Assembly (NCBI GenBank): GCA_030278955.1
Contig: JAOANR010000002.1
Span: 11,583,982-11,647,981 of the forward strand
DNA from: Hygrophila difformis
Taxonomy: Eukaryota > Streptophyta > Magnoliopsida > Lamiales > Acanthaceae
DNA length: 64,000 bases
Direction: 5' to 3'
The notes under the pieces were generated by a model. The model was not told the origin of the DNA and searched no databases. It worked only from the letters and a program-made list of their open reading frames with translations. Shown here piece after piece: positions 55,110 to 64,000 of this stretch (its first letter is position 1; every line of letters starts with the position of its first letter). The translations under genes were made by a program, and so were the position numbers.

Positions 55110-56171
55110 ATGGCACCTAAGGGAAAATCGAGAAAGGAAAACCCAAACAACACTAACGCTGACCTCCCCAACACGCCGAACAATAATGAGATCCCTCAGA
55201 ACATAGGAGGGCGAGTGCCTCATGTTCCCAACAATATGGATGAGCGTCTAAGGACTGTCGAGGAAGTTCTCGTAGTATTAGGAAATGCTGAAGTGCAACG
55301 TGCACAAGCGGGTGTACCACCACCGGTAACCCGGGTCAACTACTTAGCCTTGGTAAACCCTTACCAACCACCCCACTACGCCGGCGAAGAGGACCCGGCT
55401 CAGCTAGAGGAATGGATACGGACGTTCGATAAGCTGTTGAACGCCATAAAGTGTCCCGAAGGGGAAAAGGTCCACGTAGCCTCATACTACTTAGGAGGCG
55501 AGGCGGATGAATGGTGGCAAGCCACCCAAGGGAAATTGGCGGAGTACGACGAGCCCTACACATGGTCAGAATTCACGGATCTACTTAGGGATCATTTTTA
55601 TCCCATGAGCACGAAGGCTGCTATGTATGAGGAATTTCTGACACTGAGGCAAGGAGGAAAGACGGTCCAAGAATACTATAACCGTTTCAAGGAGTTGGTG
55701 CGGTTCGCGCCGAGACTGGTGCCAACTGATGTAGAGAAGGCACAGAAGTTCGAGACAGGACTGAACCTATCTATTAGAGAGGTGATCACGGGCGAGCACT
55801 ATCTTGACCTACAAGCCGTGTATGATCGTGCAGTAGCGGTTGCACGAGTTCAAGGACTGAAACGGAAACCGGTAGGTGGGACTAAGCAAGGACCACAAGG
55901 ACGATACAAGAGGAATAAGGACCATTCCCGTAGAAACTTGGACCGACCACATCAAAACGACAATGGACGAAACAAGGGGATAGTCTTCAACCATGGCGAC
56001 TATGCGCCACCATGTCCAAAGTGTGGTAAACCACACTATGCGAGAGGATGCCCTCAGCCTGGAGCATGCCTTCGGTGCGGTCGACATGGTCATCGGCTGC
56101 GTGACTGCCGGACGCGAATAGGAAACATCAACAGGAGAGAGGACGTGACCACGCGGTCCAAGCAACCATAA
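55110..56171 (+). CDS. gag: Gag protein of the gag-only element
   Basis: 353 residues, starting at a true ATG. A disordered Asn/Pro-rich N-terminus is followed by a retrotransposon Gag domain at about residues 85-250 (EEWIRTFDKLL, GGEADEWWQ, FYPMSTKAAMYEEFLTLRQG, YYNRFKELVRFAP). A basic linker and two zinc knuckles follow: CPKCGKPHYARGC near 302-314 (CX2CX3HX4C) and CLRCGRHGHRLRDC near 319-332 (canonical CX2CX4HX4C). It should form virus-like particles and bind RNA. The frame stops about 20 residues after the second knuckle, where an autonomous relative would run on into protease. No disabling mutation is visible. Confidence 0.9.
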   Translation: MAPKGKSRKENPNNTNADLPNTPNNNEIPQNIGGRVPHVPNNMDERLRTVEEVLVVLGNAEVQRAQAGVPPPVTRVNYLALVNPYQPPHYAGEEDPAQLEEWIRTFDKLLNAIKCPEGEKVHVASYYLGGEADEWWQATQGKLAEYDEPYTWSEFTDLLRDHFYPMSTKAAMYEEFLTLRQGGKTVQEYYNRFKELVRFAPRLVPTDVEKAQKFETGLNLSIREVITGEHYLDLQAVYDRAVAVARVQGLKRKPVGGTKQGPQGRYKRNKDHSRRNLDRPHQNDNGRNKGIVFNHGDYAPPCPKCGKPHYARGCPQPGACLRCGRHGHRLRDCRTRIGNINRREDVTTRSKQP

Positions 56172-56595
56172 GAAGATTTCAAGTATCGATAACTGCATTT
56201 ATTTGAGATCGATTCGACGAATTGTATCCAAACAAAAATAAACAAATTCAGATTGTTTTGAACTACGTTATGACTTGATCCCTTCACGGGGTACGTAGGC
56301 AACTTGGAAATTTCAATTCTGGGTTCAGTCAAATAATAGCAAACAACAACACACATTAATACAATCACGCAACCAAACAATGTCCGAGCTCGCGAGGAGC
56401 TAACGCCCAACTTCGAGGACGAAGTTGATTCCTAAGGGGGAGAAGATGTAACACCCGAGAAATTTAATTCACGTTCAAAGGAATGGGATAAATTTCTTAT
56501 GGAAAGTAGATGGAAATACCCCAACATTAAATTGAGCCCAAAAGAAAGCGAGGGCGCAACTTCGGGGACGAAGTTGATTCTTAAGGGGGGTAGAC
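56172..56595 (+). other. 3' region with two successive PPT/LTR-start modules
   Basis: CTTCGAGGACGAAGTTGATTC then CTAAGGGGG (56411-56440) is followed by TGTAACACCCGAGAAATTT (from 56447), which looks like the start of a different LTR family. After about 110 bp the module CTTCGGGGACGAAGTTGATTC then TTAAGGGGGG (56560-56590) precedes this element's own 3' LTR. The duplication suggests a template switch between related elements. Upstream, near 56275-56330, is the phrase GGGGTACGTAGGCAAC, which I recall as common near the 3' ends of plant gypsy elements. Confidence 0.7.
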
Positions 56596-59500
56596 TGTAA
56601 TACCCGGGGTTTTTACAACGCCCAAAGAAACGAAATAAGATTTATTTCCGAGAAGAAAATAATTTATTACAATAAATTATTGCTCGGAAATGGCGTGACC
56701 GATAAATTCAAAGAATTCGAACCCAAATTTTGGTCAAGTCGAAATGGGACGAAAGAGGGAAAGGAAGCCCGAAGATATTCCATGGATTAATCCCAAAAGA
56801 ATTGGAATTAAATTCAAGAAGGAGAAGAATTTTAATTCCAAGAACCCGTGAAGTCGGAAATAAATTAATTAGATAAATTATTGCACGGGAACCACAGGAC
56901 GACGAAATTCAAGCCGACGGATTCGAACTCGACGAATTCTTGATTTCAAATATGAAATTCATTGGAGTCAAAATAAAATTTAGAAAGGAATCGTAACCCC
57001 AGAAATGACCCGAAAAGTCGAACCGAAAACGTAGGGGATAGAAACCCGATCGAGAAAAGAAGAAAAGACCCGACGGACCACGCGGACCGCCGAACCGGCC
57101 GGTCCGGCCGGCCCGCGCTGTCCGCGCGCCGCCGCGCGGCCACCGCGCGGCCAAGGGCGTCGCGACGCCAGGCCTGGCACGCGTGCTCCGCGCGACCATA
57201 GGGGTGGGTGCGCGCCACCTCCGCGCCAGAGGGGCTGAAGGTGCAATCTTTCCATTCGGGGGTGATTTTCTTGCCGAAATTACAACTCCCTTCGAGGGAA
57301 ACCAAATCCCAGCCTTAAGGAAGGCTTAGGGGCGGCTGGGGAGCCTCAAAACCCTAATCCCACAGAAAACCCATCCCCACCATACTTACAAACTCCCTCT
57401 CCAAGCCAAACCCTCCCGACGAAGCTTTCCGGCGAACATTCCGGCGACGACGAGGTGAACGGCACTGAGCCACGGCTTCATAGAACCTTGGTAAGTCTTA
57501 ATATATCGTTCCATCAGTCCATGAGTCTCCAAAACTCGAATTCTAACACTATTTCCTTACTACGATTTCACGTCGGAAAATGAACAAAAAGCGATCGGAG
57601 AAGTTGGCCGTTCGTCGTGACCCTAGGACGTCCGGAAACCCAATCCAGCGACCCTATCATCATTCTAAGTAAGTTAAAACCTTACTCACAAATTTTCGTG
57701 GTTGTTTGTTGTTTTAATCTCGAGATATAGGCTTGTAACAAAAATCGGTTTTCAAAAACCCTATTTTCGTCCAACTTTAAAGACTCGCCAAAAACTCGAC
57801 CTTCGGGAATTCAAACCGAAAACTTTTCAACATAAAAGTTGTTCCTAACACCTTTATCTATCTTGTGTCCAAATTTCAGCCATTGACATTAAGTTTTGCT
57901 ATCCCAATTTTCGCCATGAACTTTCTGTATCAAACCGAACGATTCAAATCTGTGGCAGATTCCTTCATTCAACTTGATGCATGTTTTTCACCCATTTTTC
58001 GAATGATTTAACTTTGCATTTCTAAACAAAAGTTGTAGATAATTGTGTCTAGATTATGCCTACAAAATTTCACGAATTTGGGTGTTCATTTGATATGTCA
58101 ATCGGCCAAGTTTTTAGAACTGTTTTGAATTCGTTTTAAGGGCCATGAGTATGCAGTGAGTTGCACTCGATTTTTGAGTACCAAGAATTCATTATTTCCA
58201 AAAACTTAAAACATGAAAGTTGTTCCTTAATGTGTCGTGTAGTTACTGTAAAAATTTCACATCGATTGGTTTTGAAATGAATTTTTAATCGGCATTACAC
58301 GAACCTGTGACGAAAACAGTTTTTAAGACATAAATTATTCTTTGCAATAAACTCAAATTTCAACTCACTTCGGAACCTTATTTCCAAAAACTTAAAACAT
58401 GAAAGTTGTTCGTGTGTGTGTTTTTGAATTACTGGCCAAGTTTCAGAATTTTTGGAGGAAAAACGAATTTTAAATTAAGAAAGGCGTAAACTGCCTCGAA
58501 TAGGATTTTTCGAACTTGAGAAAACTCGAACTACGAAAACGCGATATCGATCATTTGATAACTTTGAAATACGAACTTTCGAAAAATCCCGTTCACTAGG
58601 CTGAGCCGATCTTCATACTATCATTATCTTTGAGACTGCCTCGTTAGTGGTCTCCTTACTATGCCAAAACGGCAGTTGTGCACATGGCCTGCCAAATCGG
58701 TAGTGGGAAATACGCGGCCTGCCCGAGTGGTAGTGAAACCGTTTGAAAGGCCTGTCAAATGACAGTCGATATACACGCCTGTCAAATCGACGGTAGATAC
58801 ACGTGGCTAGCCAAAACGGCAGTCAATACTGATATGGCTGCGGCCGCCGGTTCACCTGCTAACTGATTATGATTTTTGAGACTGCCTCGTTAGTGGTCTC
58901 CCATTGTTTTGGACTGCCTCGTTAGTGGTCCTATGTTGAGATTGCCTCGTTAGCGATCTCCCGGTATGGTGTCCTCTTCTTAGTTTACGGGATACAAATA
59001 TAAAAGATTAGTGTGCGTATTTAAGTATGATGGAATTTATTTATCACGCTTTCGATTATGTTTCTAAATTACGTCTTAAATTATGTTATTAAATTACGCT
59101 TTTAAATTAAGTCCTTTAATCATGTTTTCCGCTGCAGATAAAATATGTGTTTTTAAATTTATGCATGGAAAGTGAAATCTTTGGTTTAAACACATGTGAC
59201 CCCTTAAATTGTCTGTTAGGTATTAACTTACTCAGTATTTTATATACTGATAAACCCGTTGTTCATTTTTCTTTTACAGAGTATGAAGACATGGCATGAT
59301 CATATGCACGCATTCGGGGCTCGGGATTTTTGAATACTATACACGTTGCATTCTAGTCTAGACTTTAGATATTACTTTGTATTGGCCATGTCGGCCTATG
59401 GTTATTTTTCCGCTGCAATTTAATCATCGCACATGAATTTACAACATTATCTTAAGTTAAGTATTTTCCGGACTTGTTTTAAATTATTGTCGAAAACCCA

Positions 59501-59599
59501 TAGCCTTGCATCTCTTTAGCAAGCTCGAAGAAGTCGTGTCTTGCTAGGGAGGTGCGGCGGTGGCACCCCGGCCTGGGTTATCAAATCCGAGGTGTTACA
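56596..59599 (+). repeat. 3' LTR of the gag-only element
   Basis: This is 3004 bp, the partner of 51572-54576 at offset 5024, losing one base near 59252 (GATAAACCC against GATAAAACCC). Confidence 0.93.
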
Positions 59600-60128
59600 A
59601 CAAGTCCAACCTATATAAAAGAAGTGTAGTATTGGAATTGTGTAGGGGGGCAAGGTGCAATTAATGAATTGCTATTAGGCCCTTGGACTTTAATTGGGGG
59701 ACAAAGAGGGTTTTGTCTTCATTCCACAAGGTAAGTCACAAAATCAAGAGAAATGGGGGAAAGGGGCGACGGGTTTTGGAGGGAGGAAGAGAAGACTCCA
59801 TTGTTGAAGCTTGAAGGTGAAGAGCTCGAAATTACTTAGGTATGGTTTTGATTTTTGTATTTTTCTCTCTTTCTTTTCTTTTCCACCCTCTTCTCTTCCC
59901 CATTTTTCTTCTCCACCGGAGTGGAAAGCGGCGGCCATGGTGGCTGCCACCGCCGAACGGAGCTTGGGGCGGAGGGGTGGCGGTGGTGACATGGGGGAAG
60001 GCTGGAGGCGCCGCCTCCAGCCGGTGGTGGCGCACAGCGCGCCTGTGCGCGCAGTGGTGGTGGCGAGCGGCGGCTGCTCTGCCGCCGCTGCTGTGGTTGC
60101 GCCGGCGGTTCGCCGCCGGCGAGGTGGT
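59600..60128 (+). repeat. 3' LTR of the large element, second segment
   Basis: It starts with the target duplication ACAAG and resumes the LTR sequence of 46032 onward, including the pyrimidine-rich and GC-rich block, with many small differences from the 5' copy. An extra CGGTTCGCCGCCGG is present near 60105. It is cut at 60128 by the LTR beginning TGATAATGG. The five bases GTGGT (60124-60128) are the expected left target duplication of that insertion. Confidence 0.85.
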
Positions 60129-63100
60129 TGATAATGGCCAGAAATGACCATTATTTTCAATCCATTTCCGTGTCTTAAACGGGCATTTGATCGCATTCCG
60201 GTCTTACATTAAGTAAGAAAGCAGTCGAATTGGACTAATTTATGCATAATTGTAAAAATAATAAGCTGGTGTGAAAAAGGCATAAATATGTAATTTTATT
60301 ACATATTTATGTTAGAAAAATCCAAAAACATGAGAAAAAGAAAAAGGAATGAAAAAGATGGGAAAAAGAGAGAAAAGCCCACAAAAAGAATATTTTCGGC
60401 CCATCTGGCCCAATCCAGCATGCCCAGGAAGACCTTTGTCGCGGAAGCCCCTTGGCGCGATGCATGGTTCCGCGACAAAGGAACACTCCGCGACCAAGTG
60501 GCCCAGATGAAGAAGAGACCAGCCAAAGCCCCTTTGGCGCGATACCTTTGTCGCGATGTGCTGTTCCGCGACAAAGGTCCATTCCGCGACCAAGATACAT
60601 TTTTAGAGACACAAGACCCAGTCGAGAAGCTTTGCCACATGCAGTGTGTTCCGCGACCAAACTTGGTGCTCCGAGACAAAGCTGTGATGTGTGTGATGTC
60701 TTGAGACACAATGGGCTCAAATCAAGGCCCATGAGCTTAGGGTTTCCCCTCTATAAATATGAGGTGTTTCCTTTGAGCTAAAGGTTGGAAGAATTTTAGA
60801 AAAACTACACCTTCTTGAAGACAAGTTGGAGAGTTTAGTAGTTTAGTTTAGTTTAGGGTAGTTTAGTTAGATTTTTCTTGTATTATTTAATTCATGCACT
60901 AGTTAGATATAGTTTACTGCACTTTGATTAGATAGCCAGTTTTATACCTTGTTTTTGTTCTAAACTTTTGTTTAAGGGTTTGTGGTACTCAAACCATGAG
61001 TATGAACAACACCGTTTAATAAAATGGGAAAACATTCTCCATTTGTGTCCCAAAATCATGAAATGGGTCTCACACCCCATGGATCTTACTGTTTTCATTT
61101 TCCTTGGGTCATTTGACCCTTGTTTTTGCATTTTAATGTCGCTGCTTGGTGACTTTTTCTTGGGATAATGTTGCATGTTTATGGATGATCAAGCTTAGAT
61201 TAGGGTTTCTTAAGTTTTAAGTTTGCTTTATTTCTATTTTGTGCAAGCATGTTCTAGCTAGATTCAAATTCTGTTTTGTTATTTTGAGCTTAGTTTAGCT
61301 TTTGAATCTGAAAAGGGTGAGATCACACATAATGCATGCCACTGTTCCACTTTACTTTTCTGACATGTGTCCTGGACACACCTTTGTCGCGGAACCACGT
61401 TCCGCGACAAAATGGTGCTTTGGCGACAAAGGTGCCAAAGAACATTTGTTGGCCATTATTTTAAAACCCTTGGTCGCGAAACACCCCTTGGCGCGGAACC
61501 ACGTTCCGCGACAAAATCTTGATTAGCGACCAAGGACCCAAATACTTGTGATTTTATTCTGGAAGGGCTTTGTCGCGAAGCAACCTTGTCGCGGAACCAC
61601 GTTCCGCGCCAAAACCTCTTGTTCCGCGACAAGAATTATGCCTTGTCAAATTTTCAACCTTTTTGTCGCTATGTCCTTGTCGCGGAACCACGTTCCGCGA
61701 CAAAATTTTCTTTACTTAGCGACAAAACAAACCCTAAACTTTCAAAATTCCATTTCTCTTATTTCCCACCCCTTTGTCGCGAAATCTTTGTCGCGGAGCC
61801 ATGCTCCGCGACACGAACCCTGTATCGCGACAAGGTGGCGCCTTTTGCCAAGCTTTCATTCTTCATCTCACCCCATTAATTAATTGAACCTTTATATTAA
61901 TATTTTGAGGTTGAAATCCAATGATCTCAACCCATGATTAAATTGATATAAAGAACTTTGTTCAATTTCCCATTAAAAGATTCTTCTACAAATGATTAAA
62001 CTCTAATGATCTAAGTATATAATCTGGACTGTAATTAATTAATTAATTATGGAATGAGCGATTATTTAGACATGAAGAGTAATTGTGGATTTAATTCCAT
62101 ACCCTTGCATGAGAAACCAATGTCTCTCATGCAAGATGACCCAAAAATATTTTTCTTTTATTTATTTTGTCTTTTCCCGTGTTCTGTGAAACAACTAATA
62201 AGGAATATATCAGATTAATGTTGGCGGGTATTCCCACACGGATAACTAGCTCGTGATCTGTATATTAATTATTAGATGTTATTTTGCATGGTCCGGATAG
62301 TGGTCGGTGGACGCCTTGGCGGTTCGTCCATCCGGGATTATAATAGCTGCTCAGCTGACTCCTATCCGGATACAGTTTTATTTTCTTTACTTTAATTTCA
62401 AACCTGAATCTGAAGCTGTAGTAATATTAGATGATATATGCCAATGTCATCTAATCATTATTGCAGTAATAGAACATGTGGGTTTTTATCCAAATTCACA
62501 GACAATGGAATCTGAGATGACGGCGGCAACTGTCATTTGAGGCATTCCACTGTCTAAAAGTCATCCCACCTGAAATGATCAGGACCTGGATAGCAGATGT
62601 TTGCAGTCCGGATCATCCTGATTATTTTTGTCATCTTTTTAGCCAAATAAATTCTTCTCATCTCCGGCTATTTCATCTCTGTGTTTCACATTCTGTCTAA
62701 ACCCACCTTATATTTTGGGTTATTTTATTTTACACTTCTCTATAAATTTATGCATGATACTATTATGAAGATATTGTGGTCGATATTATTTTGGGATCCT
62801 TCCCTTGGACATAGAAGTCTTGATTTAAATCAGATGTTTCATAATAAATTTCCAACAAAAATTCCTTTATAAAATCCGGATCTGAGTAAGGGATAAATTC
62901 GACAGTTATGACTAATTCATAATCCGACTGGGGGTTGATTTTGGGAAATTAGAAGCAGAGTCAGCGATTAGGTCTCACCTAGACTGAAAGGGTCTGTGTT
63001 CTTATTGAGAGTCTAGTACCTGATAGGGAATGATTTTCAGATTTATTATTTTCCAAAATTGCTGGTTGTTGGAAATCTTGTATTAAATATTACACTGGGT

Positions 63101-64000
63101 CAGATTCCACTTGGATTCCAATAAGGTGTGACAGATAATACTAGAGGAACAACATTCAGGCCTTGGTTATTTTCTAAGATAGGGTTGAGTATTCTTTCAA
63201 CTGCTATCTTCTTCTGCCAAAGCCTACTTTTGAGTCCTGGGTGAGTGCATCCGGAACGACTAATTTATTAGTTCGTTTCATTAGTTTGTATCTCATAACC
63301 ACCCGATGAGAAGTGAACACTGCGAGCGGTTCACCGAGAATAGGGAATTCTTGATCCACACCCGGTCATCCTGACTGGGAGCTTTCTTTTACTACCAGGG
63401 TCAGACTTTCAAAAACCTCCGAGTGATAGGGTTTTAAATGCTTTCTTTACTGCTTTCTTTTAATTGCTTTCTTTAGAGGTCACTCGGTTGTATTGAGAGT
63501 TGTGTAACTGCTACTAGGACTGAGAGTTAAGGGATAGTTCAGGGCTTAATTAGAATCTTTGGGTGTGACATGGGGGAATGATAACGGTACTTGACATCTC
63601 AATTAATGACTTGTCAGGTGTTGCTTGTCCACCACAGATAATTAACATACCTTAGCAATGCATTGCAAGGGTGGTTATGCGTCTGTGGTATCTTAGAATT
63701 TATTTTCTTAAGAACATGTAAACTCTTACTGTAAGTACCTGTCTGTTAAAGGGAACATGGTACAGAGAGCATGAGAATTAGCTAACTGAACGAATTACCC
63801 CAAACTAAGATCTGTGTAACAAAATGGAAGTTTAACTATGTTTCATCTGAATCTTGTCCAATCTTTATTCTTTTCTTCCTGTCCCTTCTGTCATAATGTA
63901 AATCTGTTTCCTTAGATAATCTTAATTGCTTTCTTAGATTACTTTTATTGCTTTCTTAGATTAAATTTAATTCACTTTGTAGATTAATTTTATCTGCTTT
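60129..64000 (+). repeat. LTR related to the nested element, cut by the window end
   Basis: It starts TGATAATGGCCAGAAATGACC and follows the minus-strand sequence of the nested LTR to the end of the window, where it is still about 580 bp short of the expected LTR end. Similarity is high in the first 150 bp and again from about 61380 onward. The middle (60330-60720) differs and lacks the GC-rich block. TATAAATAT lies at 60752-60760. It carries its own TTGTCGCGG dyads. No credible gene is present, and the interior and other LTR lie outside the window. Confidence 0.87.
61383..61814. repeat. Phased TTGTCGCGG palindromes in the right-hand LTR
   Basis: Dyads begin near 61383, 61490, 61584, 61677 and 61787, a spacing of about 92-110 bp, with arms TTGTCGCGGAAC/GTTCCGCGACAA and a few single changes (GGCGCGGAAC, CGCGCCAAAA). 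The array corresponds to 9532-10061 in the nested element read from the other strand. Conservation of the arms contrasts with changes in the spacers. Confidence 0.8.

Larger units (their letters stand above)
51572..59599 (+). mobile_element. Gag-only LTR retrotransposon (TR-GAG type), complete
   Basis: This is 8028 bp with LTRs 51572-54576 and 56596-59599 (TGTAATACCCGGGG to GTGTTACA), a tRNA-iMet primer site, a single gag gene and a polypurine tract. The target duplication is ACAAG (51567-51571 and 59600-59604). It lacks protease, RT, RNase H and integrase, so it depends on a related Del/Tekay-type element for movement. I counted roughly 17 substitutions between the LTRs over 3 kb, so it is older than the Athila-like element. 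Confidence 0.92.
45883..60128 (+). mobile_element. Large non-coding LTR element (LARD-like), interrupted twice
   Basis: The 5' LTR is 45883-49053 (TGTAACATCCC to GGGGCGTTACA), followed by a tRNA-iMet-type primer site and a 2.37-kb interior without coding capacity. The end, GAGGACGAATAATCC then AAGGGGAGGGAT, is typical of Ty3/gypsy chromoviruses. The 3' LTR starts at 51421. It is split by the gag-only element at 51572 and then by a new LTR at 60129, and the remainder lies beyond the window. Comparable parts of the two LTRs differ at many sites, so it is older than its insertions. Its own right target duplication is not visible. Confidence 0.85.

Overview
This window is plant DNA, most likely from an angiosperm and probably a eudicot. 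The evidence is plant-type LTR retrotransposons throughout: Athila-like Ty3/gypsy with a tRNA-Asp primer site, Del/Tekay-like Ty3/gypsy with a tRNA-iMet primer site, large non-autonomous elements, and a degraded endogenous pararetrovirus. There are also plant-style F-box genes. I cannot name the species. I see no bacterial operons, CRISPR arrays, rRNA or tRNA genes. The window is almost entirely a nest of transposable elements.

Layout: (1) 1-725 is the left flank. (2) 731-41168 is one Athila-lineage LTR retrotransposon, about 40.4 kb as it stands and about 25.1 kb without the nested insert. Its LTRs (731-4056 and 37835-41168) differ at only about three bases plus an 8-bp indel, and it is bounded by the 5-bp target duplication ATATG. 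The internal order is tRNA-Asp primer site, gag-protease (4197-6793), RT-RNase H-integrase (22122-25309), an array of five F-box-like genes (26061-31682), a 1592-residue ORF in the env-like position (32014-36792), and the polypurine tract. (3) A second element, 6794-22115, lies in reverse orientation inside the gag-pol ORF. It has 6.2-kb LTRs, a 2.9-kb non-coding interior, the same kind of tRNA-Asp primer site and target duplication AGTAC. (4) 41174-44336 is a decayed pararetrovirus fragment on the minus strand. (5) 44337-45882 is a remnant with a TATA box and a tRNA-iMet primer site. (6) 45883 onward is a non-coding large LTR element. Its 3' LTR was split by an 8.0-kb gag-only element (51572-59599, target duplication ACAAG) and again at 60129 by a new LTR. 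(7) 60129-64000 is the start of an LTR related to that of element 3, cut by the window end.

The most interesting part is the F-box array. Five diverged, intact F-box proteins of about 242-256 residues share a C-terminal signature (PNPFxGQ, then Cys, then CxxC). They sit between integrase and the env-position ORF of a very young retrotransposon. Copies 2 and 3 each have a 17-nt first coding exon ending in CC before GTAAGC. Copies 4 and 5 have no ATG before the F-box but start at a 3' splice site of the same phase, and so does the 1592-residue ORF. This suggests one leader exon that can be joined to any of several downstream exons. Dyad motifs built on CTCGCTTTG/CAAAGCGAG occur both in the LTR promoter region and upstream of the first F-box gene, which hints at shared regulation. 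By analogy with viral F-box proteins, the cargo could redirect host SCF ubiquitin ligases, but that function is inference.

This copy cannot make a complete gag-pol, because of the nested insertion and a one-base frameshift in RT. The F-box genes and the env-position ORF remain open.
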